A stretch of 64,000 nt of DNA from Tissierella sp032104385 (GTDB lineage: Bacteria > Bacillota > Clostridia > Tissierellales > Tissierellaceae): positions 62,001 through 126,000 of the forward strand of contig NZ_DAMCHJ010000004.1 in NCBI RefSeq assembly GCF_032104385.1. The letters run 5' to 3'. Below are positions 52,080-61,531 of this stretch, piece after piece; within the stretch, counting starts at the first letter, position 1, and every line of letters begins with the position of its first letter. The notes under the pieces are model-generated. The model was not told where the DNA came from. It did not search any database and saw only the letters and a program-made list of their open reading frames with translations. The translations under genes were made by a program, and so were the position numbers.

Positions 52080-53923
52080 GTGAAAGAAATATAAAAAGTG
52101 GAAGACGAGGAGGACCAATGGGGCAGGGACCAATTGGAGGAAGATTTGAAAAACCTAAGGATTTCAAAGGAACTTTTTCAAAACTTCTAGAGTATTTAAG
52201 ACCCTATAGGTTGAGATTAATTATAGTAGTAATCTTTGCTATAGGAAGTACTATTTTTACCATAAGAGCACCTAAGATACTTGGTAAGGCTACAACTAAA
52301 ATATTTGAAGGATTGGTAAGTAAAATATCTGGTGTAAAAGGCGGAGGAATAGACTTTCAATATATATTGAATATAATCCTACTTTTAATAGGTCTATATG
52401 TATTATCAGCATTGTTCTCCTTTATACAAGGTTTTATTGTTACAGGTGTGGCACAAAAAGTATCCTATAATTTAAGAAAGGATATATCTGAAAAGGTTAA
52501 TAGACTTCCTCTTAAATATTTTGACTTGGTATCTCATGGAGATGTATTGTCAAGAGTCACAAATGATGTGGATACAGTGAGTCAATCATTAAATCAAAGT
52601 ATGAGTCAGATAATAACTTCCACCACTACTTTAATAGGTGTCCTTATTATGATGCTTTCCATATCTTGGCAGATGACTATTGCTGCAATACTCATGTTAC
52701 CTATTTCCATGATTTTAGTTATGACAGTAGTTAAGAGATCACAAAAATACTTTAAGGAACAGCAAAGCTCCCTTGGCCAAGTAAATGGTCATATAGAAGA
52801 AGTTTATGGAGGCCATAATATAATGAAAGCCTTCAATGCAGAGGAAGAGGTAATTGGAAAATTTAGCAAGATCAATGGTGAGCTTTATAATTCCGCTTGG
52901 AAAGCACAATTTATTTCTGGTATGATGATGCCTATTATGAATTTTATTGGAAATATTGGCTATGTAGTAGTTTCTGTTCTAGGGGGATGGTATGCTATTA
53001 GAAAGAAAATTGAAGTAGGAGATATACTTTCTTTTATTCAATATATAAGAAACTTTACTCAACCAATAACCCAAGTGGCTCAAATATCCAATGTGCTTCA
53101 ATCTACAGTTGCTGCAGCTGAAAGAGTATTTGAATTCTTAGAAGAAGAGGAAGAAATTAAGGAATCAGAAATACCTATTAAATTGGAAGAAGTGGAAGGA
53201 AGAGTAAGATTTGAGAATATTAAGTTTGGATATAATGAAGACAAGATAATAATTAATAACTTTTCAAGTGATATAAAAGAAGGACAAAAGGTAGCCATAG
53301 TAGGGCCTACAGGAGCAGGCAAGACTACTATAGTTAAACTTCTTATGAGATTTTATGATTTGAATGAGGGCAGAATATTCATAGATGGTCACGATATAAA
53401 TGATTTCACAAGGAAAGATTTACGAGATAATTTTGGTATGGTTCTTCAAGATACGTGGTTATTTAGTGGAACTATTATGGAAAACATAAGATATGGCAGG
53501 TTAGATGCAACAGATGAAGAAGTAATAGAGGCTTCCAAATCAGCCCATGCTCATAGGTTTATACAAACTTTGCCGGAGGGATATAATATGGTAATCAACG
53601 AAGAAGCTAACAATATATCTCAAGGACAGAAACAGCTCTTAACTATAGCAAGAGCAATTCTTTCAGATCCTAAAATCCTTATTTTAGATGAAGCCACTTC
53701 TTCTGTAGATACTAGAACTGAAATATTGATACAAAGAGCTATGAAAAATCTTATGAAAGGAAGGACGGCCTTTATAATTGCCCATAGACTTTCAACTATT
53801 AGAGATGCAGATTTAATTCTTGTTATGAAAGATGGAGATATAATAGAGCAGGGTAATCATGAAGAGCTTTTAAGAAAGAATGGTTTCTATGCAGAATTAT
53901 ATAATAGTCAGTTTGCAGCTTAA
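52076..53923 (+). CDS. Heterodimeric ABC exporter, subunit 2 (catalytic ATP site)
   Basis: A 615-residue partner of the preceding subunit. The N-terminus has a glycine-rich stretch (GRRGGPMGQGPIGGRF). A six-helix permease follows. The ATPase has Walker A GPTGAGKTT, a Q-loop in MVLQDTWLFSGT, signature ISQGQKQL and Walker B ILILDEATSSVD with the catalytic Glu. The signature SQGQ departs from SGGQ. That deviation faces the degenerate Walker site of subunit 1, so the two odd motifs make up the same dead site, as expected for this class. The ATG overlaps the previous stop (ATGA). Confidence 0.93.
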   Translation: MSERNIKSGRRGGPMGQGPIGGRFEKPKDFKGTFSKLLEYLRPYRLRLIIVVIFAIGSTIFTIRAPKILGKATTKIFEGLVSKISGVKGGGIDFQYILNIILLLIGLYVLSALFSFIQGFIVTGVAQKVSYNLRKDISEKVNRLPLKYFDLVSHGDVLSRVTNDVDTVSQSLNQSMSQIITSTTTLIGVLIMMLSISWQMTIAAILMLPISMILVMTVVKRSQKYFKEQQSSLGQVNGHIEEVYGGHNIMKAFNAEEEVIGKFSKINGELYNSAWKAQFISGMMMPIMNFIGNIGYVVVSVLGGWYAIRKKIEVGDILSFIQYIRNFTQPITQVAQISNVLQSTVAAAERVFEFLEEEEEIKESEIPIKLEEVEGRVRFENIKFGYNEDKIIINNFSSDIKEGQKVAIVGPTGAGKTTIVKLLMRFYDLNEGRIFIDGHDINDFTRKDLRDNFGMVLQDTWLFSGTIMENIRYGRLDATDEEVIEASKSAHAHRFIQTLPEGYNMVINEEANNISQGQKQLLTIARAILSDPKILILDEATSSVDTRTEILIQRAMKNLMKGRTAFIIAHRLSTIRDADLILVMKDGDIIEQGNHEELLRKNGFYAELYNSQFAA

Positions 53924-53946
53924 TAGATGGTAAATATATTAAAATA

Positions 53947-53994
53947 AAATTCATCCTTAAAGGGAATAAATGACTTTAAGGGTGAATTTTTTAT
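53947..53994 (+). terminator. Intrinsic terminator of the ABC exporter operon
   Basis: AAATTCATCCTTAAAG pairs with CTTTAAGGGTGAATTT (one wobble) around an 11-base loop, followed by TTTTA. Confidence 0.8.
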
Positions 53995-54074
53995 ATTTTT
54001 TCAATAAAAAGATATTGCTAAAATTATTTTGAAGGAGTAAAATATTTTTGTTGAATATTAGAAAGGATGGTCAG

Positions 54075-54878
54075 ATGAGATTAATTACGTTTAACCCTTT
54101 TAGAACTATAGGTATTCCTAAGGTTACCTATATTAAACCTGAAAACATGTTTAAAGAAATAGAGAAGATAAAAGAAGCAGATTATATATTATTTCCTGAA
54201 TACTGGCAAGTAAATACTTTGGTCTATGGACTAAAAAAGAAGATATTTCCAAATATTAACACATATCAACTAGGACATAATAAGATAGAAACGACTAGGG
54301 TATTACAGGCAATATTTCCTGAAAATGTACCATATACACAAATATTAAGTAAGGATAGTGGAAATATAGAAAAAATAGAAGAAGAATTTGGATATCCATT
54401 AGTTGCTAAGGAAATAAAAAGTTCTATGGGCAGGGGAGTATTTCTTATAGAAAATAGAAAAGAACTTAAATCCTATATAGATAATAATGAATTTTTATAT
54501 ATCCAAGAAAGACTTCCTATAGATAGAGATTTGAGAATAGTCTATGTAGGAGATAAGGTAATAGGTGCTTATTGGAGGATTGCTGGAGAAGGGCAGTTTC
54601 ACAATAATATTGCAAAGGGTGCATCCTATGATTATGATAATATTCCAAAGGAAGCTATTGATTTAGTAGAGAATATAGCAAGGGAATTAAATATAAACCA
54701 TGCAGGATTTGATGTGGTAGTAGTTGATAATAAATTATATATATTAGAATACAATGTAATGTTCGGTAATGAAGGTTTAAGAAATATGGGAATTAATGTA
54801 GAAGAATATATTAGTGAATATATAAACAATGACCCAGATTTTACACCAAGCAATCCAACATTTCCAAGAGCCTCTTAA
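54075..54878 (+). CDS. RimK-like ATP-grasp ligase
   Basis: A 267-residue ATP-grasp enzyme of the RimK group, which forms amide bonds using ATP and a carboxylate. It opens with MRLITFNPFRTIGIPKVTYI. The ATP-grasp core includes GYPLVAKEIKSSMGRGVFLI (phosphate-binding loop), YIQERLPIDRDLRIVYVGDK, GAYWRIAGEGQFHNNIAKGA and the metal-binding Glu/Asn in LYILEYNVMFGNEGLRNMG. I choose ATG 54075 with AAAGGATGG before it. A TTG at 54048 after GAAGGAG is possible. The acceptor molecule is unknown. A terminator overlaps its last codons. Confidence 0.88.
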   Translation: MRLITFNPFRTIGIPKVTYIKPENMFKEIEKIKEADYILFPEYWQVNTLVYGLKKKIFPNINTYQLGHNKIETTRVLQAIFPENVPYTQILSKDSGNIEKIEEEFGYPLVAKEIKSSMGRGVFLIENRKELKSYIDNNEFLYIQERLPIDRDLRIVYVGDKVIGAYWRIAGEGQFHNNIAKGASYDYDNIPKEAIDLVENIARELNINHAGFDVVVVDNKLYILEYNVMFGNEGLRNMGINVEEYISEYINNDPDFTPSNPTFPRAS

Positions 54879-54892
54879 TAGAGGCTTTTTTA
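54866..54892 (+). terminator. Intrinsic terminator at the end of the ATP-grasp gene
   Basis: AAGAGCCTCT and AGAGGCTT form a compact stem with a short loop, followed by TTTTT. It begins inside the coding region. Confidence 0.8.
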
Positions 54893-55029
54893 TATGATTT
54901 AAAGAATACAGGGGATAAGTTTTTTTACTTCATAATGGAGAATAAATATGATAGGATAAAAGATAGATTAGATTGTTAATTTAGATACATAATTAAGTAA
55001 GATAAAATTAGGCAATGGGAGAGTGAAAA

Positions 55030-56031
55030 ATGATATATGTAATAAATAACAGCAATGACCCTTTTTTCAATCATGCCGCAGAAGAATATTTGATGAATAA
55101 TTTTGATGATGAGATATTTATGTTATGGATAAATAAACCATCCATATTGATAGGCAGAAATCAAAATACGGTGTCAGAGATAAATCTTGACTATGTAAAG
55201 AATAATGGAATAGAAGTGGTAAGACGTCTGTCTGGTGGAGGCACTGTATATAATGATTTTGGAAATATGAACTTTACCTTTATAACCAATAGAAATCCAT
55301 TAGAACCTCAAGTGAAAAATGGGTTTGAAAAATTTGCATTGCCTGTGATAAATGCATTGCAGTCCTTAGGTGTTAATGCAGTATTTACTGGTAGAAATGA
55401 TATAACAATAGATGATAAAAAGTTTTCTGGTAATGCTCAATATTTTCAAAAGTATAAACTATTACATCATGGAACTCTTCTATTTGATTGTGATATGAGC
55501 AAATTATCTTTGGCACTTAAAAGTAAGGCGGTAAAATTTAAAGATAAAGGTGTTAAATCTGTAGGGGCTAGGGTGACCAATATATTTCCACATTTAAAAA
55601 AGCCTATGACTCTAGAAGATTTTAAGGAATATCTTAAGGATTACATAATAGATACTCATAATATAGAGAATATCTATGAATTTACTGAAATAGATTTAAA
55701 AGAGATAAACAAAATAGCTGATGAAAGATTTAGTACATGGGAATGGAATTATGGTAAATCTCCAGAGTATAGATATGAAAATGCAGTAAGATATCCTAGT
55801 GGAGTAGTAGAATATAATTTAAATGTAGAAGATGGTATAATAGTAGATATATCCATCTATGGTGATTTCTTTGGAGAAGAAAATATTAGAGAATTGGAAT
55901 TGGCTTTAATAGGGACAAAACATAGTATGGATGAATTAGAAAACCAATTAAAAGATATTAATATTGATAAATATATTAAGGGCTTATCGAATAAGGAATT
56001 TATTAAAGGACTACTAGATATGGAGGGATAA
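55030..56031 (+). CDS. lplA: Lipoate-protein ligase A
   Basis: A 333-residue enzyme that attaches free lipoate to carrier domains such as glycine-cleavage H protein, using ATP. Motifs are NHAAEEYLMNNF, the RRLSGGGTVYNDFGNMNFTF loop, the KFSGNAQYF segment with the catalytic Lys, and LLHHGTLLFDCDMSKL. A C-terminal accessory domain (about 245-333) is present as in full-length LplA. GGGAGAGTG lies before the ATG. The next gene, lipA, starts 2 bases after the stop, so scavenging and synthesis of lipoate are coupled. Confidence 0.95.
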   Translation: MIYVINNSNDPFFNHAAEEYLMNNFDDEIFMLWINKPSILIGRNQNTVSEINLDYVKNNGIEVVRRLSGGGTVYNDFGNMNFTFITNRNPLEPQVKNGFEKFALPVINALQSLGVNAVFTGRNDITIDDKKFSGNAQYFQKYKLLHHGTLLFDCDMSKLSLALKSKAVKFKDKGVKSVGARVTNIFPHLKKPMTLEDFKEYLKDYIIDTHNIENIYEFTEIDLKEINKIADERFSTWEWNYGKSPEYRYENAVRYPSGVVEYNLNVEDGIIVDISIYGDFFGEENIRELELALIGTKHSMDELENQLKDINIDKYIKGLSNKEFIKGLLDMEG

Positions 56032-56033
56032 AA

Positions 56034-56876
56034 ATGCATTTAAGAAAACCAGAGTGGATTAGAGTGAAGATGCAAGGAGGGGATGTGTCGAATAAGGTTG
56101 ATGCTTTATTATCAGACCTTTCACTAAATACAGTATGTGACGAGGCAAACTGCCCCAATAGAATGGAATGTTTCGCACGAGGTACAGCTACTTTTATGAT
56201 ATTAGGCAGAAACTGTACTAGAAATTGTACTTTTTGTAATGTAACTAGGGAAATGCCTGATAAAGTAAATCCAAGGGAACCAGAAAATGTGGCTAAGGCT
56301 GTGGCCAAACTAGGTTTGAAACATACAGTTATTACATCAGTTACTAGAGATGATTTAGAGGACCAAGGAGCTAACCAATTTGCAAAAGTTGTAGAGGAAA
56401 TAAGAAAAACCACTCCAAAGGTAACTATTGAATTACTTATACCTGATATGCAGGGAAATGAAGAATTAATAGATATTATAATAAATACAGAACCACATAT
56501 ATTAAATCACAATGTAGAAACGGTACCAGAATTATATGATGAGGTTAGACCGATGGCAATATTTGAAAGGTCAATAGAACTACTTAATTATGTAAAGAAG
56601 AAAAAGCCAAATATGAAAACTAAATCAGGCATTATGCTAGGATTAGGGGAGACTAAAGAACAAGTAATAGATGTATTTAAAAGATTAAGGGAAGTTGATT
56701 GTGATATGTTAACATTAGGACAATACCTACAACCTACTACGAAGCATATTCCAGTAGTAGAATATATTACACCGGAACAATTTGATGAATATAAGGAAAT
56801 TGCACTATCTATGGGATTTAAGAGAGTGGCATCGGCACCACTTGTTAGAAGCTCATATTATGCAGAGGATTTTTAG
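56034..56876 (+). CDS. lipA: Lipoyl synthase
   Basis: A 280-residue radical-SAM enzyme that inserts two sulfurs into protein-bound octanoate. The auxiliary cluster motif CDEANCPNRMEC (C-x4-C-x5-C) precedes the radical-SAM motif CTRNCTFC. Further family blocks are ITSVTRDDLEDQGANQF, HNVETVPELYDEVRP, KSGIMLGLGE and LTLGQYLQPTTKHIPVVEYI. The C-terminal Ser that ligates the auxiliary cluster lies in RSSYYA. It overlaps in transcription with lplA. No 2-oxo acid dehydrogenase or glycine cleavage gene is in the window. Confidence 0.96.
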   Translation: MHLRKPEWIRVKMQGGDVSNKVDALLSDLSLNTVCDEANCPNRMECFARGTATFMILGRNCTRNCTFCNVTREMPDKVNPREPENVAKAVAKLGLKHTVITSVTRDDLEDQGANQFAKVVEEIRKTTPKVTIELLIPDMQGNEELIDIIINTEPHILNHNVETVPELYDEVRPMAIFERSIELLNYVKKKKPNMKTKSGIMLGLGETKEQVIDVFKRLREVDCDMLTLGQYLQPTTKHIPVVEYITPEQFDEYKEIALSMGFKRVASAPLVRSSYYAEDF

Positions 56877-56887
56877 AATAATATATT

Positions 56888-56930
56888 AGGAGCAAGAGAT
56901 ATCAAGGTATTGATTTCTTTTGCTCCTTTT
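56888..56930 (+). terminator. Intrinsic terminator of lplA-lipA
   Basis: AGGAGCAAGAGATATCA pairs with TGATTTCTTTTGCTCCT with small mismatches, ending in TTTTATT. Confidence 0.75.
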
Positions 56931-57049
56931 ATTGTTTATAACCATTTCTATATCAGCTGCTTAACCTATTAATAATATCTATTAGAATAGTATTGTGAAT
57001 TAATATACAATAATAATTAAGAAATCTAGTAAATTAAGGAGGAGTGGAG

Positions 57050-57694
57050 ATGAATGAAGAAAGCTTGTTTCAACAAATAAGTGAGGCTGTAGTTGAGATG
57101 GAAGATGAGCTAGTAGAAGAGCTTTGCAATAAGTCCTTAGAATTCTCCATACCAGCAGAAAAGACTATTACTAAGGGACTGGTGGCAGGTATGGATAGGG
57201 TGGGACAACTTTATGAGGAACAAGAGTATTTTCTGCCAGAAGTACTTACGTGCTCAGATACATTAAATATAGGTTTGGATATATTGAAACCACATATAAG
57301 TACGGAAATTAGTGATAATCCTATAAAAGTAGTTATCGGAGTTGTTGAGGGAGATACCCATGATATAGGAAAAAACCTAGTAAAGATAATGACAGAATCT
57401 GCTGGAATTGAGGTATATGATCTAGGTAGGGATGTTCCTCTTAAAAACTTTATAACTGTAGCGGAAGAAGTAAAAGCCAATTTCATATGTATGTCAACTT
57501 TAATGACCACTACTATGATGGGAATGAAGACAGTAATAGATATGTTAAAGGAATATAATATAAGGGATAAATACAAGGTGATGATAGGCGGTGGACCCAT
57601 ATCCCAAAGATTTGCCGATGAGATAGGAGCAGATGCATATACTGTAGATGCAAATGAAGCTGTAAAAAGAATTAAGTTATTAGCTGGTAATTAA
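57050..57694 (+). CDS. Corrinoid protein of a methyltransferase system (MtaC/MtbC-like)
   Basis: A 214-residue methyl-carrier protein that binds a B12-type cofactor. The N-terminal helical cap domain (about 1-90) reads GLVAGMDRVGQLYEEQEYFL, then PEVLTCSDTLNIGLDIL. The B12-binding Rossmann-like domain has the DxHxxG motif GDTHDIGKNL, with His104 as the lower cobalt ligand, and continues with FICMSTLMTTTM and VMIGGGPISQRFADEIGADA. ATG 57050 lies 7 bases after AAGGAGG; the upstream GTG at 57044 overlaps it. It is first in a five-gene operon with three URO-D methyltransferases and a reductive activator. It shuttles methyl groups between them. Confidence 0.95.
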   Translation: MNEESLFQQISEAVVEMEDELVEELCNKSLEFSIPAEKTITKGLVAGMDRVGQLYEEQEYFLPEVLTCSDTLNIGLDILKPHISTEISDNPIKVVIGVVEGDTHDIGKNLVKIMTESAGIEVYDLGRDVPLKNFITVAEEVKANFICMSTLMTTTMMGMKTVIDMLKEYNIRDKYKVMIGGGPISQRFADEIGADAYTVDANEAVKRIKLLAGN

Positions 57695-57711
57695 TTAGAG
57701 GGGGAATAGAA

Positions 57712-58785
57712 TTGAAAAAAGATCAGATGACTCCTAAGGAAAGAATGGCGGCTTTTTCAAAAGGGATTGAAATAGATCGTATACCATGTACTCCACATAT
57801 GGGTGTAACTATGGCACCATTTATAAATATACCATTAAAGGAATACTATCATTCGGCAGAAAGAATGGCAGAATTAGAGTTGGCACTTTTTAAAAGATTA
57901 AGACATGATGGTGTAAGTGTTTCAGCTACTTTAAGAGGGGTGGCTGAGGCAATGGGGTCAAAGATGTACTACCCTGAGAACAATATTTCTTTGATGGAAG
58001 CACCAGCTATAAACAAGGTAGATGAAATCGAAAATCTAAAGCCTTCTAATCCAGAAAAGGATGGCAAATTACCATTAGTTTTAAGGGCAGTAAAAATTAT
58101 AAAAGATAGTATAGGGCGTGAAGTAAATGTTGGGGCAGGATTAGCAGGCCCTTTTAGTACGGCAGCATCTGTAGTAGGGACGGAAAATCTTTTAAAATGG
58201 ATGCTAAAATATCCAGATAAGGTTCATATACTAATGGAGATAGTTACGGAATCAAATAATAGATTTATAGAAAAAGCAGCAGAATTAGGTGTTGGCGTAG
58301 GATTATCTGACCCTGTTTCTTCCACCAGCTTAATAAGTGTTAAGCAGTTTAAGGAATTTTCTGCACCATATATTAAGAAAAATGTAGATAAGATGAAATC
58401 TTTGACAGGAAATAGTATTTCAATTCATATTTGTGGTAAAAGTAAGGATATTTGGGAGTCAGTGATGGATACAGGAGTTTCAAGTTTTAGTATAGATAAT
58501 GTAGAGGATCTTCAAGATGCTAAAGAAATAATGGGAGATAGAATTACAATATCGGGAAATGTGCCGCCAGTTGATGTAATGCAAAAAGGGACAAGAGAAG
58601 ATGTGCTTAAAGCTGCGAAAGAATGTATCAGGAAGACCTATGGCACTAAAAAAGGATATGTACTTAGTTCTGGATGTCAAATTCCAATGAATACCCCTAT
58701 GGAAAATATTGATGCATTAATGGATGCTGCTAGGCTCTATGGCAGTTATCCAATTAATGAAGAATTATTATTTAGTAAAGATTAG
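57712..58785 (+). CDS. URO-D-fold corrinoid methyltransferase 1 (MtaA/MtbA family)
   Basis: A 357-residue cytoplasmic enzyme of the uroporphyrinogen-decarboxylase-fold methyltransferases, which move methyl groups to or from a corrinoid protein. The zinc site expected for thiol or ether substrates is complete: His239-x-Cys241 (SIHICGKSK) and Cys322 (SSGCQIPMNTP). Other family blocks are AGLAGPFSTAASVVG and LSDPVSSTSLISVKQFKEFS. TTG at 57712 follows AGAGGGGG. Known relatives act on methanol-, methylamine- or methoxyaromatic-derived methyl groups, or transfer to thiols. The substrate is not decided by sequence. It is the longest of the three paralogues here. Confidence 0.9.
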   Translation: MKKDQMTPKERMAAFSKGIEIDRIPCTPHMGVTMAPFINIPLKEYYHSAERMAELELALFKRLRHDGVSVSATLRGVAEAMGSKMYYPENNISLMEAPAINKVDEIENLKPSNPEKDGKLPLVLRAVKIIKDSIGREVNVGAGLAGPFSTAASVVGTENLLKWMLKYPDKVHILMEIVTESNNRFIEKAAELGVGVGLSDPVSSTSLISVKQFKEFSAPYIKKNVDKMKSLTGNSISIHICGKSKDIWESVMDTGVSSFSIDNVEDLQDAKEIMGDRITISGNVPPVDVMQKGTREDVLKAAKECIRKTYGTKKGYVLSSGCQIPMNTPMENIDALMDAARLYGSYPINEELLFSKD

Positions 58786-58795
58786 GAGAAGATAC

Positions 58796-59803
58796 ATGAA
58801 TGAAAAAGATAGGATATTAAAAACCCTTAGGGGTGAAAAAGTAGATAGGCCTCCAGTGATATGTCCAGGAGGTATGATGAATGCAGCAGTTACAGAAGTT
58901 TTAGAAGGGATGAAGTCAAACCATAATACCGATATAGATGCTATGGTTGCTACTGCCATTAAGATAAGAGAAATCATAGGATTTGAAAACTACGGAGTAC
59001 CTTTTTGTATGACCTGTGAAGCAGAGCCATTTGGTGTTGTCATTAGTGAAGGTGATAAAAACAATGAACCAAGAATATTGGAGTATAACAAAGCTTCTTT
59101 AGAAGATATAATGAATGATTCTTATCCCCATTTATCCATAAATTCTAGAGGTGAAACCGTAATTAAGGCAATAAAAATCCTAAAAAATGATGAAATTCCT
59201 GTAATAGGTAATATAACAGGACCAATAAGTACTGCTACTTCCATAGTTGATCCCCTTAAATTGTTTAAGATGCTAAGAAGAGAACCTAATGAGGCATATA
59301 GATTTATTGAATATGTAAATGATTATTTAATAGAATATGCAATAAAGATGGTAGAGGCAGGAGCTGATATCATAGCAATATCTGACCCTACAGCAACTGG
59401 TGAAATATTGGGACAGAAAAATTTTGATAAGTTTGCAATGCCCATGTATATAAAATTTTTAGAGAAAATGAAAAAGACAAACACATCTGTAATAATTCAT
59501 ATATGTGGTGATGCAAAAACAATCATTGATAGCCTAAATTCTTTAGACGTAGATGCACTTAGCTTTGATTCCATAGTAAATATGAGGTTTGCAAAATCCA
59601 AGCTTAGGACAAAGCTCATGGGCAATGTAAGTACATTACTGCTGCAAAACGGCTCTATAGATAAAATTATTTCCATTACAAAGAATGCCATGAATTCTGG
59701 TGTAGATATTGTGTCCCCGGCTTGCGGACTTGGTATGTCTACACCTATAGAAAATCTTAGGACCATGACAGATTATGTGAAAGGAAGTATAAAATGGCTA
59801 TAG
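58796..59803 (+). CDS. URO-D-fold corrinoid methyltransferase 2
   Basis: A 335-residue paralogue of the preceding enzyme. The opening KDRILKTLRGEKVDRPPVIC is the classic start of the family. The zinc ligands are His235 and Cys237 (IIHICGDAK) and Cys310 (SPACGLGMSTP). It also has a CMTCEAEPFG segment near residue 71, which is present in a related form in the third paralogue (FCHTVEAEALG) but not in the first. The ATG at 58796 follows TAGGAGAAG; the long open frame upstream to 58724 is not used. Its end overlaps the activator gene by 10 bases. Donor and acceptor roles among the three enzymes are unassigned. Confidence 0.9.
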   Translation: MNEKDRILKTLRGEKVDRPPVICPGGMMNAAVTEVLEGMKSNHNTDIDAMVATAIKIREIIGFENYGVPFCMTCEAEPFGVVISEGDKNNEPRILEYNKASLEDIMNDSYPHLSINSRGETVIKAIKILKNDEIPVIGNITGPISTATSIVDPLKLFKMLRREPNEAYRFIEYVNDYLIEYAIKMVEAGADIIAISDPTATGEILGQKNFDKFAMPMYIKFLEKMKKTNTSVIIHICGDAKTIIDSLNSLDVDALSFDSIVNMRFAKSKLRTKLMGNVSTLLLQNGSIDKIISITKNAMNSGVDIVSPACGLGMSTPIENLRTMTDYVKGSIKWL

Positions 59804-61518
59804 TTAAATTTATTAAAGAAGGTATAAATGTTAAAGTAGAGAAAAATAAAACCTTATTAGATGCTATTAGACAGGCAAAATTAGATATAGAAACCCCATG
59901 CAATGGTATGGGGTTTTGTGGTAAATGTAAGGTAATAGCCAGAGGACAATTATCAGTCCCAAGTAATGAAGAAAAAAGAAATATAGATGAAAGTGTAGAT
60001 GAAAGATTGTCATGTATGGCAATGGTTCTTGGAGATGTAGAAGTAGAGTTAATTCAAAATGAAAAGATATTAAAAACAATAAATAAGGGGGTTAGCATTG
60101 AAGTACCAGTAAATAGCCCTGTAAAGATTATTAAGCTTCCGAAGATTGATAAAAGCAATTCTGCTCCATATTCTGATTATTTAGGATATGACTTTAATTC
60201 ATTAGGATTATATAGAAAGATAAGTAATATAGAAGAAAATAATATTAAAGAAATATGGGGTGTTGTATTTGAGGATAGAATATTGGATATTAGCAGCTAT
60301 GAAAAAAACATCCTTGGAATAGGAATAGATATTGGAACAACAGGCATTTCCTATTATCTAGTAGAATTATCTAAGGGTGAGATAATCGAAAAATTGTCTT
60401 CCTTAAACCCTCAAGTGCAATTTGGTGGAGATGTACTTACAAGAATTGCATATTGTATGGAAGAACCATTGGGAGCAATTAAGTTGCAAGAATTAATAGT
60501 AAATGAAATAAACAATACAATAAGGAAATTAGTAGGTAATTCTTACAATATAGATGATATTTATCATATTGTAGTTTCAGCAAATACAACTATGCTACAT
60601 CTTCTATTGGGAATAAATCCTAAATCATTGGCTAAAGCACCTTATAGACCAATATTCTTAAGTATAAAAGATATTAAAGCAAAGGATATATCCATTATAG
60701 CCAATGAAGAGGCAATACTTAGTATAATGCCATCTGCTTCCGCCTATGTAGGGGGAGATATAGTAGCAGGGATCATGGCTTCGGATTTTCAGGATAATAG
60801 TAAAGCCTTATTTATTGATATCGGTACAAATGGAGAGTTGGCAGTTATAAAGGACGGAAAACTTATATCTACATCTACAGCAGCAGGCCCTGCTCTTGAG
60901 GGAATGAATATAGAATGTGGATGTCGTGCACAGAAGGGAGCTATAGAGAAATTTCATATAGATGAGGAATATAACATCCATTATGGAACAATAGGAGATG
61001 AAGAGCCTTTAGGAATTTGTGGCAGTGGATTGATAGATATAGCCGGGGCTTTAGTCAAGAGAAATATATTAATGAAATCTGGTAGATGGAATAAAAACCT
61101 TCATCCTAAATTAGCTAAAAGATTAGTGGATAAGAAATTCTATATTACAGACAATATATTTATTTCCCAGAAGGATATAAGGCAAATCCAATTAGCAAAG
61201 GGAGCTATCGCTGCGGGTTTGATTTTAATGTTAGAGGAAATAGGATTAACAATAGAGGAGATACCAAAAGTATATATTGCAGGTGCATTTGGATATCATG
61301 TAAACCCTGATAATATAAAGATCATAGGGCTTATACCTAAAGGGTTTAGTGGAGAGATATCTTTCCTTGGAAATACCTCATTAGAGGGTTCAAGACTAGT
61401 TTTAATAAATAGAGAATGTCTTGAAAATGTATATAGAATCAAGAGAAATATGGAAGTATTGGAGTTATCCCTTAGGGAGAACTTTCAAGATATCTTTGTA
61501 TCTCAACTAAATTTTTAG
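59794..61518 (+). CDS. Reductive activator of corrinoid protein (2Fe-2S plus ASKHA ATPase, DUF4445)
   Basis: A 574-residue protein of the RACo/DUF4445 class that uses ATP to re-reduce oxidised cobalt(II) corrinoid proteins to the active cobalt(I) form. The N-terminal ferredoxin domain binds a 2Fe-2S cluster through Cys36, Cys42, Cys45 and Cys74 (PCNGMGFCGKCK and RLSCMAM). A linker follows, then the ASKHA ATPase domain from about 178 (LGIGIDIGTTGISYYL) with LFIDIGTNGELAVI, GPALEGMNIECGCRAQ and the terminal YIAGAFGYHVNPDNIKIIGL block. It overlaps the upstream methyltransferase gene by 10 bases and serves the corrinoid protein of this operon. Confidence 0.93.
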   Translation: MAIVKFIKEGINVKVEKNKTLLDAIRQAKLDIETPCNGMGFCGKCKVIARGQLSVPSNEEKRNIDESVDERLSCMAMVLGDVEVELIQNEKILKTINKGVSIEVPVNSPVKIIKLPKIDKSNSAPYSDYLGYDFNSLGLYRKISNIEENNIKEIWGVVFEDRILDISSYEKNILGIGIDIGTTGISYYLVELSKGEIIEKLSSLNPQVQFGGDVLTRIAYCMEEPLGAIKLQELIVNEINNTIRKLVGNSYNIDDIYHIVVSANTTMLHLLLGINPKSLAKAPYRPIFLSIKDIKAKDISIIANEEAILSIMPSASAYVGGDIVAGIMASDFQDNSKALFIDIGTNGELAVIKDGKLISTSTAAGPALEGMNIECGCRAQKGAIEKFHIDEEYNIHYGTIGDEEPLGICGSGLIDIAGALVKRNILMKSGRWNKNLHPKLAKRLVDKKFYITDNIFISQKDIRQIQLAKGAIAAGLILMLEEIGLTIEEIPKVYIAGAFGYHVNPDNIKIIGLIPKGFSGEISFLGNTSLEGSRLVLINRECLENVYRIKRNMEVLELSLRENFQDIFVSQLNF

Positions 61519-61531
61519 GGAAGGTGAAGAA

